Shown: in pieces, positions 10,216-20,364 of the stretch | How the letters are laid out: the number at the start of each line of letters is the position of its first letter | Position numbering within the stretch: the first letter of the stretch is position 1 | DNA from: Proteles cristata cristata | Lineage: Eukaryota > Chordata > Mammalia > Carnivora > Hyaenidae | DNA: 64,000 nucleotides | Direction of reading: 5' to 3' | Assembly: GCA_017311185.1 (NCBI GenBank) | Contig: JAESUZ010005115.1 | Coordinates: forward strand, 1,612,001 to 1,676,000 | Program-made: the position numbers and the translations under genes | The notes under the pieces: generated by a model | Databases searched by the model: none | What the model was told of the DNA's origin: nothing | What the model saw: the letters and a program-made list of their open reading frames with translations, nothing else

Positions 10216-10617
10216 AGCCCTAAACAGGATCTTCGTAGCCTAGATAATGTATGTCAGTGTGGGGATGGTGGCCCAGATGGTAACTATTAGCATGTTTTCT
10301 CAGATCACCAGGACATGCTTGCTAAGAACCCTTTCCAAAAATGCCAGTTTTTTGCACTTCCCAACTGATGTGTGTACTTGCAAACCAGGCACCTGGTTCG
10401 ATCCCACATCTACTGAAATTATGCAACAGTCACAAACCTCTTGGCAAGTCAACAATAACAAAATAGTCTCAGGAAGCAGGTTTATTTGTTTTACCTCAAA
10501 AATATTGCATCTCCTTTAGGATGTCTCGAGGAGATAATCATTTCTATTTTCCTCTATTATCATCACAAAACCTAGGTAGATGAGGAGAGAGAAAGAAGAA
10601 AAATGAATGAACTCACA
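10216..10617. other. Unassigned sequence
   Basis: I see no recognisable repeat, exon or RNA gene here. Confidence 0.4.
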
Positions 10618-10815
10618 TTAAGGGCACTTATATGACTGGCATCTTACATGCGTTGTCTTGCTTCATCCTAACAACTTTTGAGATGGATGGTTTTATATCT
10701 ATTTTACAAATGAAGAAACCAAAGTGCAAAGAGCTTGAATTCCTGCCCAAGGTGACAGAGCTAGTGAGTGACACACATAACATGAACCCAGGTCTTTCTG
10801 ACCTAAAAGGCCCAA
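10618..10815 (-). mobile_element. MIR SINE
   Basis: A well preserved reverse MIR: TCTTGCTTCATCCTAACAAC, TATTTTACAAATGAAGAAACC, CCCAAGGTGACAGAGCTAG and CATGAACCCAGGTCTTTCTGAC follow in the right order. Confidence 0.88.
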
Positions 10816-10859
10816 CAGGTCCCAGAGTACATATTGCCTCCCAGCTAATCAAAGAGTAA

Positions 10860-11470
10860 TGGAGTCAGACAAGGTAGGGATTCATGTCTTCCATTTGCAA
10901 TCATGGGCTTCTCTACTATGCTATGGGGTGGCCAGGACAGATTTATGCTCTATAACTCAACTGAAAGGCCTACTGTGAGTTATGATTCAAAGCAGTTGTC
11001 TACCAGGCATGTCATAATTTGTGTTTATGATAAGGCTGGAAATTCTCTGTTCCCTTTAGAAAAGTCTAGGTAATTTCAGAAGGCTTTCTGGTCTGAGATA
11101 ATCTCATTCAAGTATTATAATCCTATTTTGGATTACAAAAACTTTGCTGATAATTCTATGTAGTTATGGCAACAAAAGAATATTCGTGTGCCCAAAGAGG
11201 CCAGCTAACCTTTCCATTATCTAGTTAACCTTGTACAACCTCTCTTTGGTGCCATTTCCTCAGTATTTGGAGACTGATGGCACATGGAGTCAGCAATATT
11301 TTCCTTTCCTTTCAGGTTAAGATCCCTTCTCATGATGCTTCACAGTCTGAGAATTTCAATAATTCAATCATTTTCTCTCAGCCAAGAGTTTCTCAGGGAG
11401 CACGTGGTCTGTTGCTCTGTCCTCACTGAACCTACACCTTGGACGATGATGGGGTTCCGTGTGCCCTGAT
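10860..11470. other. Unassigned sequence
   Basis: No repeat or gene was recognised between the two MIR copies. Confidence 0.4.
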
Positions 11471-11474
11471 GGAG

Positions 11475-11660
11475 CTTAAAGATCCAGCTTTTCACACTCA
11501 GTGGTGGGGCAAAGTGGGGTCAGGCACACATTTGTTAACTCAGTCATCTTGGGCAGCTCATCTTACCTCGATGATTCTAACCCTCATCCATGAAATGAGA
11601 ATAATAGTCTCACTTTTGCTCACTTCTCAGCATGGCAAGATGATGACTTGAAGGGATGCT
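11475..11660 (+). mobile_element. MIR SINE
   Basis: CTTGGGCAGCTCATCTTACCTC, CATCCATGAAATGAGAATAATAG and the following GGGATGC stretch fit a decayed forward MIR core and tail. Confidence 0.6.
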
Positions 11661-11666
11661 AACTGT

Positions 11667-12108
11667 TATGGATTGAATTGTGTCCTCCACCAAGTTCCTA
11701 TGTTGAAGTCTTAGCCACTAGTACCTCAGAGACTTTCCTTAGAAACAGGGTTGTTGCTGAGATAATTAGTTAAGATGGGGTCATACTGGAACGGGGTGAG
11801 CTCCTAATCTAACATGATCAACATTTTTATGAAAAGGGGAAATCTGGACATAGACATGCACACAGGGAGAATATCATGTCTCATGAAGGCAAGATAAGAG
11901 TGATATACCAAAGAATGCCAAAGCTTACCAGAAACCACTAGAAGCCTGAGGAGAAGGCCAGAAGAGACTCATCCTCACAGCCGTCATAAAGAAGTACCTC
12001 TGCCAACACTTGACCTTAGGCTTCTTATCTCTAAAACCATGAGATACATCTCTGTTGTTGAAGTCGTGCAGTCTGCTGTGTGGTGTTATGGCAGTGCTGG
12101 CAAACTAA
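11667..12108 (+). mobile_element. ERVL-MaLR-type solo LTR
   Basis: It starts TGTTATGGATTGAATTGTGTCC and ends GGCAAACTAATAAA. Internal landmarks are GTTGAAGTCTTAGCC, CACACAGGGAGAATATCATG and TCTCTAAAACCATGAGATACATC. This order matches the common mammalian MaLR-type LTR of about 440 bp. There is no internal coding region. The subfamily is not assigned. Confidence 0.8.
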
Positions 12109-12184
12109 TAAACTGATGATGTTTGGTTTTGGTGACTGAGCAGTAAAACCCAGGTAAAATACAGAATACCTGATGCTCTCAGCA

Positions 12185-12355
12185 AACACTGGCCTAAAGA
12201 CCTTGAGCAACTCATTTAACTTGTCTGGACCTCAGTTTCTCTCATGAAATGGGAACTTCTTCATGTTAATATTGTATTTTCTTCAGGCACTGGGTAGGAC
12301 AAAATATTTGAAAGCATTTTTGCAAATTGTAAAATGTTATACAACTATGATTTTG
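12185..12355 (+). mobile_element. MIR SINE
   Basis: CTTGAGCAACTCATTTAACTTG, GGACCTCAGTTTCTCTCATGAAATGGGAA and a 3' part ending in AAATTGTAAAATGTTATACAA follow MIR order. Confidence 0.75.
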
Positions 12356-12359
12356 GTGA

Positions 12360-12985
12360 GGAGGGAAGTGTTCCTTTTTGATTTGGTGACGACGAGAGGG
12401 AAGAGATAGAGATATGGGATTAGAATATATTCTGCATTTTCGGAGAACCAGGTAAGTACTCGAGTGATTTTGCGAAAGAAGGAAAATGTCTTCATCTGCC
12501 AGAGAGGTGATCCTTGATTTAGTCCCTAATGAGATTTAGCACATGGAGCCCAGAGGTAGAAGCAGGGAAGGCCCTGCTGGGCCAGCCAGTGGGGGGTTCA
12601 CTAGTCTGCTTCTGCCTCGGGCTGCTTCCCACTGGCCTCCCACCCCCACAACCTCTCTCATGCCGGAGAAAAACTCAAGACACTCTTCTGGCTCCTTACT
12701 CAGCTCCCCCTCCAGCACAGAGGTGGGTCTCAGACTCTTCTAGAGTAAACTGACACCGAGTTTATTGAGCTTGTCTCTGTCTCTGAAAAAATTTGCTGCA
12801 TTTTCTGAATTGCCTTCTCAGTCTCATGCTTCCTTGTTACGGATGACAATCCTGTTCTTCGAGAGGTCATCAGTCATTTCAGGGAGGTCTTTAAACCCTT
12901 ATGAGCATCTATGCCTGCAAATTCACGAGCACGTGCGTGTGCATGTGTCTGTCCTTCATGACAGTGTGCCCATCTCCCCCAGCAA
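12360..12985. other. Unassigned sequence
   Basis: Overlapping short frames on both strands at 12529-12753 have no recognisable domain. No repeat was recognised. Confidence 0.4.
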
Positions 12986-12989
12986 AGGT

Positions 12990-13085
12990 TCTGCCTCGTG
13001 ATGTCAGGGTCCTGTGTCTCTCCTGTTCAAGCCAGCACCTGACATAGGGCGGGGACTGACTGAATGAATGAATAAATGAATGAGG
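12990..13085 (+). mobile_element. L2 3' terminus
   Basis: CTCGTGATGTCAGGGTCC, CCAGCACCTGACATAGGGC and CTGAATGAATGAATAAATGAATG form the typical last 90 bp of an L2. Confidence 0.75.
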
Positions 13086-13312
13086 GCTGTGTGAGCGAGT
13101 TGGTATGATCTCATATTAAACACTGAAGGCTGATTACCACTAAGCTGCATTTTAATTTCGACATCTGGCAATGACATTTCCTGGCTGTGTGAAAGGGAAT
13201 AAGGTGCCATTTAGAGAAGCAGCAGTTTTTGAATCTGTAGAACAGAAATCATGCGAACTTCCCTGCTTAGCTGAAAGAAATACTGGGAATTCCAAATTGG
13301 TAAAGATGGTGT

Positions 13313-13640
13313 GGTGGTTAGTTTTATGTGCCAGCTTGGGCAGGCTCTCATACTCACTTATCAATCCAACACTAACCTAGATGTTGCTGTGATGGTAATT
13401 TGTCCACGGGGTGGTTTGTCCCTCTACCATTGAGTAGAGGAGATCACTTTTAAAAGGTGGGTGGGCCTCCTCAAATCCATTGAAAGGCCTTAGAAGCAAA
13501 AACCGAAGTTTCCTAGAGAAGAAGAAGTTCTCTCTCCAGATTGCAATTTCAGCTTCCAACCTGCTGGCCTGTGCAACAAATTTTGAACTTGCTGGCCCTC
13601 ATGATCACATTAGCCATCTCCTTGAAATAAGTCATGTATG
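13313..13640 (+). mobile_element. ERVL/MaLR-type LTR, partial
   Basis: It opens GTGGTTAGTTTTATGTGCCAGCTTGG and continues with GGTGGGTGGGCCTCCTCAAATCCATTGAAAGGCCTTAGAAG and CCTGCTGGCCTGTGCAAC. This resembles the LTR at 1250-1912, in the opposite orientation. The 3' end merges into the TG/CG tract. Confidence 0.6.
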
Positions 13641-13675
13641 TGATCATAGATGCATATAAATCAGTGTTTTCTTGA

Positions 13676-13709
13676 GCGTGTGTGTGTGTGTGTGCGTGCG
13701 CGCGTGCAC
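13676..13709. repeat. TG/CG alternating tract
   Basis: This is 34 bases of strict purine-pyrimidine alternation, GTGTGTG passing into GCGCGCG, followed at once by CATATATATA. The pattern favours Z-DNA. Confidence 0.9.
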
Positions 13710-13859
13710 CCATATATATATTTCCACCCCCTTTGGAAAAACACGGAGGGATATTGATGAGGTAGTCCATCATTTGGACGGTTTTAAGATGAAGGACAGA
13801 GAAGGAAGGGAGGAAGGCCAAGAGCCCAGCAGCCCATCTCTCCATCTGCTTCAGTAACA

Positions 13860-14075
13860 ATCATGGCTGTAGCACTTTCTGCAAGAAGGGAGGTGTCCTG
13901 GGTGGTTTCATGGTGCCACCTCCCCAGGTCCTGGCCGGGGCAGGGCTGGCGCACACACTCTCAGGGGGGCCGACCGTGTAGGCAGCAGATTGGAACAGAC
14001 AGGGCCCCAGGTGTGGAGGAGACGGCATGCGGGGGAGGGGGGCAGCCACAACCAGCAGCTTCTGGCACCCCACCT
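13860..14075. other. GC-rich unassigned sequence
   Basis: It is more GC-rich than its surroundings. Frames run on both strands (13863-14117 forward and 13861-14202 reverse) but no domain is recognisable and CpGs are few, so I call neither a gene nor a CpG island. Confidence 0.4.
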
Positions 14076-14079
14076 CGGA

Positions 14080-14240
14080 GAACAGCCTGGGAGCTGTCCG
14101 TGTGGGCGTTCTCCTGACTGACACTCTCCTAATTAGTACAGTCCCCTTTGGTGCTGGGGCTTCGTTCATTAATGCCTTCATTAAAAGGTCTCCCCTAATC
14201 ACTCAGCTGTGGAATGTACTTTCAGAAAGAAGGTTCTTTG
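14080..14240. promoter_or_regulatory. Candidate conserved non-coding element
   Basis: This non-repetitive block has several homeodomain-type cores close together: CTAATTAG (about 14129), CATTAATG (about 14168), CATTAAAAGG (about 14178) and CTAATCAC, with the E-box CAGCTG near 14205. No transposon match was seen. That it is a regulatory element is inference from motif density alone. Confidence 0.3.
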
Positions 14241-14599
14241 GGCTCTCAGACAGGCTCATATGTGAGAAAGAAGGAAGCCTCGGGCGACACAGGCAGGGTC
14301 AGTGGGTCGTCTTGGAATGTTCTTGCAGATACTGCTCGTCCTTAACCAGTCCCTCCCACTCTCCCTGCACCCCTCCTCCAACCCCAGAGGTATTTTAAGG
14401 GACAGCAGCTAAACCCTGTGTGGCATTTTGGACTCACATTTTGTTCTCAAACGGAAACAAAATTTGCAAAAGTTTCTAGCCAACTCTGTAATGATCTCAT
14501 CTGGGGCAGGAATGTTATCCTGGGGATACGCCATAGTAATGAGAGTAACATTAATTACCCCTCATGTTTGTACATCAGATTGTCATTTAAAAGTGTGCC

Positions 14600-14660
14600 T
14601 CCACATCCATTGTTTGCCCAGCACCTACTCTGTGCCAGTCACTGGGTTTGGCACCCGGTG
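14600..14660 (-). mobile_element. MIR fragment
   Basis: GCCCAGCACCTACTCTGTGCCAGTCACTGGGTTTGGCACCC is the 'tactatgtgccaggcactg' phrase found at the 3' side of reverse MIR/L2 copies. Confidence 0.5.
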
Positions 14661-14661
14661 T

Positions 14662-14689
14662 GGGCGGGGGGGTGGGGGGTGGGGGGCAA
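14662..14689 (+). repeat. G-rich tract, potential G-quadruplex
   Basis: Four or more runs of at least three G occur within 30 bases (GGGCGGGGGGGTGGGGGGTGG...). Single-base loops favour a stable quadruplex on the plus strand. Confidence 0.7.
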
Positions 14690-14929
14690 CATGGCTCAAC
14701 TATGATTCAAATTTCAAATAAATTTCAAAAATAAAATTTGAAAGCAGGATTGTCAACACTGGGCATTTAAAACGTTATGTGGGAAGGGACGTTGTGGGAA
14801 GCTTTAGGAGCGGGTAGCTAACTGCCTGGCCATTTACAAAAGGTTCTTTAGAGAAAGTGTGAGTAAGGTAGGTCCTGTGGGAGAGAAAATCGTGTGCCTT
14901 TTTGTGATGGAGGCTGGACACACAGAAAG

Positions 14930-15070
14930 CTGCAGTAGACAAGGCCCTGGACTAGAGGCTGGAAGCCTGGCTTGTAGGTCTCACTAGCCTGCAATCTCAG
15001 CACTTCACCTTGGCCAGTCATTTCCCCTTCTGAACCTCAGGTTCCTCATTTGTAAAGTTAGTTCAGTTCT
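14930..15070 (+). mobile_element. MIR SINE
   Basis: The order CTTGGCCAGTCATTTCCCC, CTGAACCTCAGGTTCCTCATTTGTAAAGTTAG is clear. The 5' half is decayed. Confidence 0.75.
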
Positions 15071-15298
15071 CTTTTTTTAATATTGAAAGCTTCTTTCCCG
15101 ATATAGGCAGACAACGACCAGAGATGTGAAATTGGTCGAAGCAGAGCTATTCTTATCAAAGCAGGGGGATGGCGAGGGTTACAGCAGCTCGGCCCCCCGC
15201 TTTCCCCCACAAAGGCAGCCCAGACATCTTCCTTTCACTCTCAAGCTCCAAGCAGTATAGTCTATAAACTATAGGACCAAGTGGCCTCAGAAGTTCTC

Positions 15299-16090
15299 AC
15301 ATCCAGATGACCAACAGACACATGAAACGATGCTCAGCGTCCTTCCTCATCAGGGAAATACAAATCAAAACCACACTGAGATACCACCTCACGCCAGTCA
15401 GAGTGGCTAAAATGAGCAAATCAGGAACTCTAGATGCTGGCGAGGATGTGGAGAAACGGGCCCCCTCCTGCACTGTTGGTGGGAATGTAAACTGGTGCAG
15501 CCCCTCTGGAAAACAGTGTGGAGGTTCCTCAGGAAACTAACAATAGAACTCCCCTATGACCCACCAATAGCACTGCTAGGAATTTACCCAAGGGATACAG
15601 GAGTGCTGATACATGGGGGCACATGGACCCCAATGTTCATAGCAGCACTCTCCACAATAGCTAAAACATGGAAAGAGCCTAAGTGTCCATCAACGACGAA
15701 TGGATCAAGAAGATGTGGTTTATCTATACCATGGAATACTACATGGCAATGAGAAAGAATGACATCTGGCCATGTGTAGCAACATGGATGGACCTTGAGG
15801 GTGTTATGCTGAGCGAAATAAGTCAGGCAGAGAAGGACAAATATCATATGTTTGCACGTATAGGAGGATTAGGAGGAACTTGATGGAGGAACAAGGGGGA
15901 GAAGAAGGGAGGAAATGGTGGGGGAAAGGGAGAGAGGTAAACCATGAGAGACTCTTGAATGCTGAGAACAAACTGAGGACTCATGGGTGTGGGAGGGGGA
16001 AGGGGGGAGATGGGCATGGAGGAGGACACTTGTGGAGATGAGCACTGGGAGTTATATGGAAACCAACTTGACAATAAACTATCTGTAAAA

Positions 16091-16129
<39 letters not shown>

Positions 16130-16131
16130 AT
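15299..16131 (+). mobile_element. 5'-truncated carnivore L1 (young)
   Basis: The insertion holds the last part of ORF2, a 3' UTR with GAGACTCTTGAATGCTGAGAACAAACTGAGG and GATGAGCACTGGGAGTTATATGG, and a tail of about ten AAAT units. A 10 bp duplication AGAAGTTCTC flanks it at 15289-15298 and 16132-16141. The wording is the carnivore L1 type. The clean edges and long tail suggest a fairly recent insertion. Confidence 0.93.
15303..15883 (+). pseudogene. L1 ORF2 C-terminal remnant, frameshifted
   Basis: The end of the L1 reverse-transcriptase protein ORF2p is spread over all three forward frames. One frame (from 15307) carries [20 protein letters not shown] and [11 protein letters not shown]. The next (from 15495) has [25 protein letters not shown] and MFIAALSTIAKTWK. 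The third (from 15683) has WIKKMWFIYTMEYYMA and ends at a stop after ARIGGLGGT. At least two frameshifts break it. The endonuclease and RT domains are missing through 5' truncation, so no activity is expected. Confidence 0.9.
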
Positions 16132-16199
16132 AGAAGTTCTCCACTCTGAGAGCCAATGTTCCTATGAAGTTCACTAAGCAATCTGATTTTTTAAAACAA

Positions 16200-16430
16200 T
16201 AACAGCTAATTAATATTTATCAAATGCTATTTACCAGGCTTTGTGCCAAGGACTTCTTACAACAACCCCAGGAGATAGGTACTGTTGTCCTCACTCTTTT
16301 AGGGAGGAAAACAAAATGAAATATAAGAAGGTGGTAACTCACCCAGGGCCATGCACTGATTAAGTGGCGCAGGCAAGGATTTAAAGCCAGACAGCACGGC
16401 TCCAAAGCCCACAGTAATAACCATTATGCC
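16200..16430 (-). mobile_element. MIR SINE
   Basis: A long reverse MIR: ATTTACCAGGCTTTGTGCC, TACAACAACCCCAGGAGATAGG, GGTAACTCACCCAGGGCCATGC and GGATTTAAAGCCAGACAGCACGGCTCC in order. Confidence 0.85.
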
Positions 16431-16768
16431 ATCCTGCTTTCCAACAGCCCCACAAATGCGTTCCTTGACATTTGCTTAAATAGTTCAGGCTGCCGCTTAA
16501 GCTCATTTAGTCTTAAGCACATAACAGAAATATCCAGTTGAGGAATTAAATGTCATCCTGTAACCTAATTGTTGTCCTATAGAACAAAGTTATCATAGTT
16601 CTCCCGAATCTACCTAGGCGATATTTTTCTGCTCTACTGAATTTCATTTCTTCTTGGTGCCTGTGTATACCAAAGGCCAGAGGAAGAACAGCTGACGCCC
16701 ATCTTTATGATAGTCTCCATTGGGCCACTATTAACAAATGTCTCAGTTTCCCCTGAGAAAGCTTTAAG
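16431..16768. other. Unassigned sequence
   Basis: I recognised no repeat or gene in this interval. Confidence 0.4.
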
Positions 16769-16803
16769 GTCTAAGGAAAGGTGTAAGGAAAGGTCTAAGG
16801 AAC
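16769..16803 (+). repeat. Three-unit 12 bp tandem repeat
   Basis: GGTCTAAGGAAA, GGTGTAAGGAAA and GGTCTAAGGAAC lie head to tail with one or two differences. This is a minor local duplication. Confidence 0.85.
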
Positions 16804-16889
16804 AGCCACAGGAAAGTTTGCAGTGTCCTGGGATCCCACAGGGCTGTGTAGGGATGTTGCTTTCTGGAGGGTTAGAGAAGTGCTAGGAA

Positions 16890-17753
16890 AGGAGCATGGG
16901 TGAACCCACTGCAGAGTCCCACTGTCCCGCCTCGGCTGAGACCTCACATCTTGTCACCGGCCTTGTACTCAGGCTCCTTCATGCCCCGTTGCTTTCCCAC
17001 AGCAACCGTGCAAACTCTGCCTCTACTCGCAAGCCCCAAGGTCTGTCCTGTTTCTCTCGGTCTCCCCAGAACACTACTTGCCTCTCAGCCTGAGGAGTGG
17101 ACCCTCTCTGTTCTGAAGCTCCTCACCTTCCTGTGCCTCCTCAGGGGGCATCTCTCAGACCTCTTTCCCATTCTTTCCTCCTCTTTCTTTTCCTTGACTT
17201 CAAACTCGTGATGGTGAAGTGCCCATCTCCCTTCCCATGTAGGCTTGGCTGCCCTCTCCAGCTCTCTCCAAGCACCTGGCTTCACCCCCTCAGAGGCCAA
17301 ATCTCCTCTCACTCTGTCCCCTCAACCAACAAACATGGCAGGTCTCAATCATTTCAAACAGACCTTCCCCTTGACCCAGTCACCCGGTTTGGGCACTGGG
17401 ATGTCGTTATTTTCCTCTACCACAATCAGTTCTTCATTCCCTTAACACTTCTTTTGGACTTCCCTCCTCACAGACCCCAGTCACATACAAGGCTTCAGCC
17501 ATTCTCTTCCTTGAAAACCACTCCAAAGGCCCCGGATGCCATCTGTAGCCACCAGCATGAAACACCAATCTTCTGCCCATCCCCAGATTCTGCCCCATTC
17601 TGCCACCAACCTGCTCTGGCCCCCCGTCTGTTCAAATATGTTTTCAAAGTTAAGACTTTGTTCAAACACATGTGTTTTCAGAATCCTAATGTGTGCAATG
17701 AATACAAGGCAGGATGGTTAGGTGTGCGAATGTGTATTTATGTGTATCTATGA
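16890..17753. other. Pyrimidine-rich stretch with a 218-codon open frame
   Basis: The longest open frame in the window runs from 17097 to 17753 on the plus strand. Its translation is rich in P, S, L and F and shows no signal peptide, repeat or domain that I recognise. The CT-rich base composition explains the lack of stops, and it runs directly into the GT microsatellite at its end. An old L2-like origin is possible for parts of it. I do not call it a gene. Confidence 0.35.
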
Positions 17754-17798
17754 GCATATATGTATGTGTGTGTGTGTGTGTGTGTGCGCGCGCGCGCA
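17754..17798. repeat. AT/TG/CG alternating tract
   Basis: About 45 bases alternate strictly between purine and pyrimidine: a CATATATGTA lead-in, eleven or so TG units, then GCGCGCGCGC. This is the strongest Z-DNA candidate in the window. Confidence 0.92.
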
Positions 17799-18029
17799 AG
17801 CGCACAAGGGCCAGTGAGTACCTCCCCCTGATTAAAATGAGAAGTTCAGCACCTTTTTCCTGAAAACATCTCCCTTTCCTCAGGATTGGGTTTTCAGCAG
17901 GTATATTTTGTAATGTGATTCTGACCCCGTGGACAGTTGATTGGTACAGAGATAGGCACTTAACCCCAGAAGAGCCCATTAGAATCTTCCCCTGGCCTTA
18001 GATTCCGGTTTCAGCTTGACTTGATCCTT

Positions 18030-18716
18030 GCGATAGGCAGCCTCCAAGACAGGCCACCCCATAGCAAGATGATCCCACCTCTTGGTATTCATGTCTTTCT
18101 GTAACTCCCAACCTTCAGTGGGAGCTGAATTTAGGGAGGTACTTCTAATAGGTAGAATGTGGATGAAGTTATAGGAGGTAACTTTCTAGAATAGGTTGTC
18201 AAAAGAACATGGTTTCCACTATGGGAGCTCTCTCTGGGTCTCGTTCTCTCTCTCTCTCTCACTCTTTCTTTCCTTTGCTCTCTCTGACTACTCATGCTGA
18301 AGGAAGAAGTTACCATGTTGTGAGCAGCCTCATAAAAAGGTATAAGAAACTGAAGCTCTCAGTCCAACAGTCCAACAGCCAGCCCATCAGGGACTGAAGC
18401 CTGCCAACAATTACATGAATGAATCTGGAACTGGATCTTCCCAAGCCTACCAGCAGCCATGTGAGTGAACTTGGAAACAGATTCTGAGCTCCTTCCACAA
18501 ACAGTTGTATCTTCAGATGAAACCCCGTACTTAGCCAACATCTTAGCTATAGTCTCATTACAGACTCTGAGCCAGTGATCCCCAGCTAAGCTATGCCAAG
18601 GTTCCTGGCACATAGGAACTATGAACTAATAATAATTATAATGATAAGTTACAAAGTTTTTGAGCCACAAAGTGTTGAGGTAATTTGTTATGTTACGGTA
18701 AATAACTAATACAACC
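18030..18716 (+). mobile_element. LTR-like element (ERVL/MaLR-type)
   Basis: Landmarks are CTTTCTGTAACTCCCAACCTTC, CATGCTGAAGGAAGAAGTTACCATGTTGTGAG, CTCAGTCCAACAGTCCAACAGCC, CTGAAGCCTGCCAACAATTACATGA and the end TTTGAGCCACAAAGTGTTGAGGTAATTTGTTATG...AACTAATACA. This is the architecture of a long, old mammalian LTR. A CT-rich run at 18240-18268 is internal. Relatives of the 3' part lie at 53954-54245. Confidence 0.65.
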
Positions 18717-19059
18717 CTTGACTAGAAACACGTAAGCTGAAGAACTCTAGAATAACCATGTGACTACGGGGTCTGGGAAGCAGACACAACCAGTCTGCAG
18801 TGAGAGAGAAGCTGAAGTGGATGTGAAAAGATTCCTTGTGGCCTTCAATGCCTTGGTTCTGGCTTATTTGTGTGACCTTGGTTTATCCTTGCCTTTGAAA
18901 ATTCTGTTGCCCATTATAAAAATCACCCTTTGCTTTCTGTACTTGTGACCAAATGAGAGGGTTCTGATGGGCACATCCTAGTTCCTCTGCTCCAGTGCTC
19001 AGTTCCCTTCTCCACCCCATCCTGCGGGGTGAACCCAGGCACCCTTCATCCTTTTTAGC
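18717..19059. other. Unassigned sequence
   Basis: I recognised no repeat or gene in this interval. Confidence 0.4.
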
Positions 19060-19275
19060 CTTCCCTGACCAGACCATCCTCTCCTCTCCAGAGAGTCAGG
19101 CACGCTTCTCTGTATGCTTCTTTAGTCCTCTGAGCACGTTTGAAACATTTGTCACAATTCTGACACTATGTGTGTACCTGCCTGGCTTCCCAATCTTATA
19201 ATTGGAACAAGACAGAGTGAGACTGTCTCATCCGTCTCTGTGTTCTCTAACACCTTATAAATGAGTTTTTAAGCC
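19060..19275 (+). mobile_element. L2 fragment
   Basis: TTCCCTGACCAGACCATCC, then GAAACATTTGTCACAATTCTGACACTATG and TTCTCTAACACCTTATAAATGAG, follow L2 3'-region order, though decayed. Confidence 0.55.
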
Positions 19276-19499
19276 AATAAAATAGAGCAGTCTTCATGCC
19301 AAGACAGCTTTACTCCTATAAAGTGGATTTTCTAGTGATGAGTTCCCAGGGCTAGTCACAGATTTAGGGAGGAATTCAAGCAGATACACAAAAAGCTAGT
19401 CCATGTTATAACTTGATATATTTTGAAAATCTAGCACTAAAGAAATGCATGTGTGCATGTGAATTCCAACAGAGGAAAGAAATAAATTTTTGGATGGTT

Positions 19500-20010
19500 T
19501 TATGAAAATATCATTTGAGCTAGGTCTTGACTCATAAAAAAGATTTTGACAAGTAGAATCTTGTTTCAGGGGACAGATAAGGTCCTCCAGCAGACAGAAC
19601 AGCTTAAGCAATAGCATTGAGACATAAAAGTATCTAGAGTATTAGAGTAATAGCAGGTCATGCATGGCCTGAAGAGTTTGTGGAACATGTAATAGAAAAA
19701 TAAGGCAAGAAAGCTAGATACAGGCCAGGCAGTGGAGGGTCTCAAACACCTTTCTCTGCGTTTACTCTGTGTTCCCATGTGAAGTGGAGCTTTATGGAAT
19801 ATGGGAACTAAAGGGTGGCATAAGGAGAGCTGGGTTTTAGAAAAAGAACTTTGTAGGATAGATTAGACAGAGCACTGGAAGCAGATAGAGGTAGGGAGGC
19901 CTGTTCAATGGCAGGTCTGGCAGTATCAGTAGGAATGGAAGTAAGAAGAAGACTGAAATGATTTGGGAAACAAATATCTTGTGTAATTGGAAATTGATTA
20001 GGAAGCTACA
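19500..20010 (-). mobile_element. L2 LINE, antisense, decayed
   Basis: CAGACAGAACAGCTTAAGCAATAGCATTGAGAC, TCATGCATGGCCTGAAGAG and GTGAAGTGGAGCTTTATGG match, in reverse, the L2 ORF2 region that encodes 'cactctgtgcctttgcac' and nearby phrases. No frame survives. Confidence 0.5.
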
Positions 20011-20130
20011 TCCTGGCTTCCCCTAAATTTGGAGTGTTTAGCATCTAGGGTGATGATTCTACCTAAGAGGGTTGCCTGCTGGAGAACAACTCTTAGCTGG
20101 TATGGAGGACAGGCAAAAGAGGATATTATC

Positions 20131-20351
20131 GGCGAGCCTGGGTGGCTTAGTTGGTTAAGCATCCGACTTTCGCTTAGGTCATGATCTCGCGGTCCGTGGG
20201 TTCGAGCCCCGCGTCGGGCTCTATGCTGACTGCCAGCTCGGAGCCTGGAGCCTGTTTCAGTCTGTGACTCCCTCTCTCTCTGACCCTCCCCTGCTCATGC
20301 TGTCTCTCTCTCTGTCTCCTAGAAATAAATAAAACATCAAAAAAAAAAGAG
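20131..20351 (+). mobile_element. Young feliform SINE (TTTCGCTTAGG subtype)
   Basis: It carries the subtype markers ACTTTCGCTTAGG, GACTGCCAGCTC, TTTCAGTCTGTGACTCCC and CTCCTAGAAATAAATAA. The A-box-like TGGCTTAGTTGG and B-box GGTTCGAGCCCC are intact. It has a perfect 13 bp duplication AGAGGATATTATC at 20118-20130 and 20352-20364. Confidence 0.96.
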
Positions 20352-20364
20352 AGAGGATATTATC

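Noticed and set aside
13861..14202. GC-rich region considered as a first exon or CpG island
   Set aside because: CpGs are few, frames occur on both strands without domains, and I see no splice or promoter arrangement.
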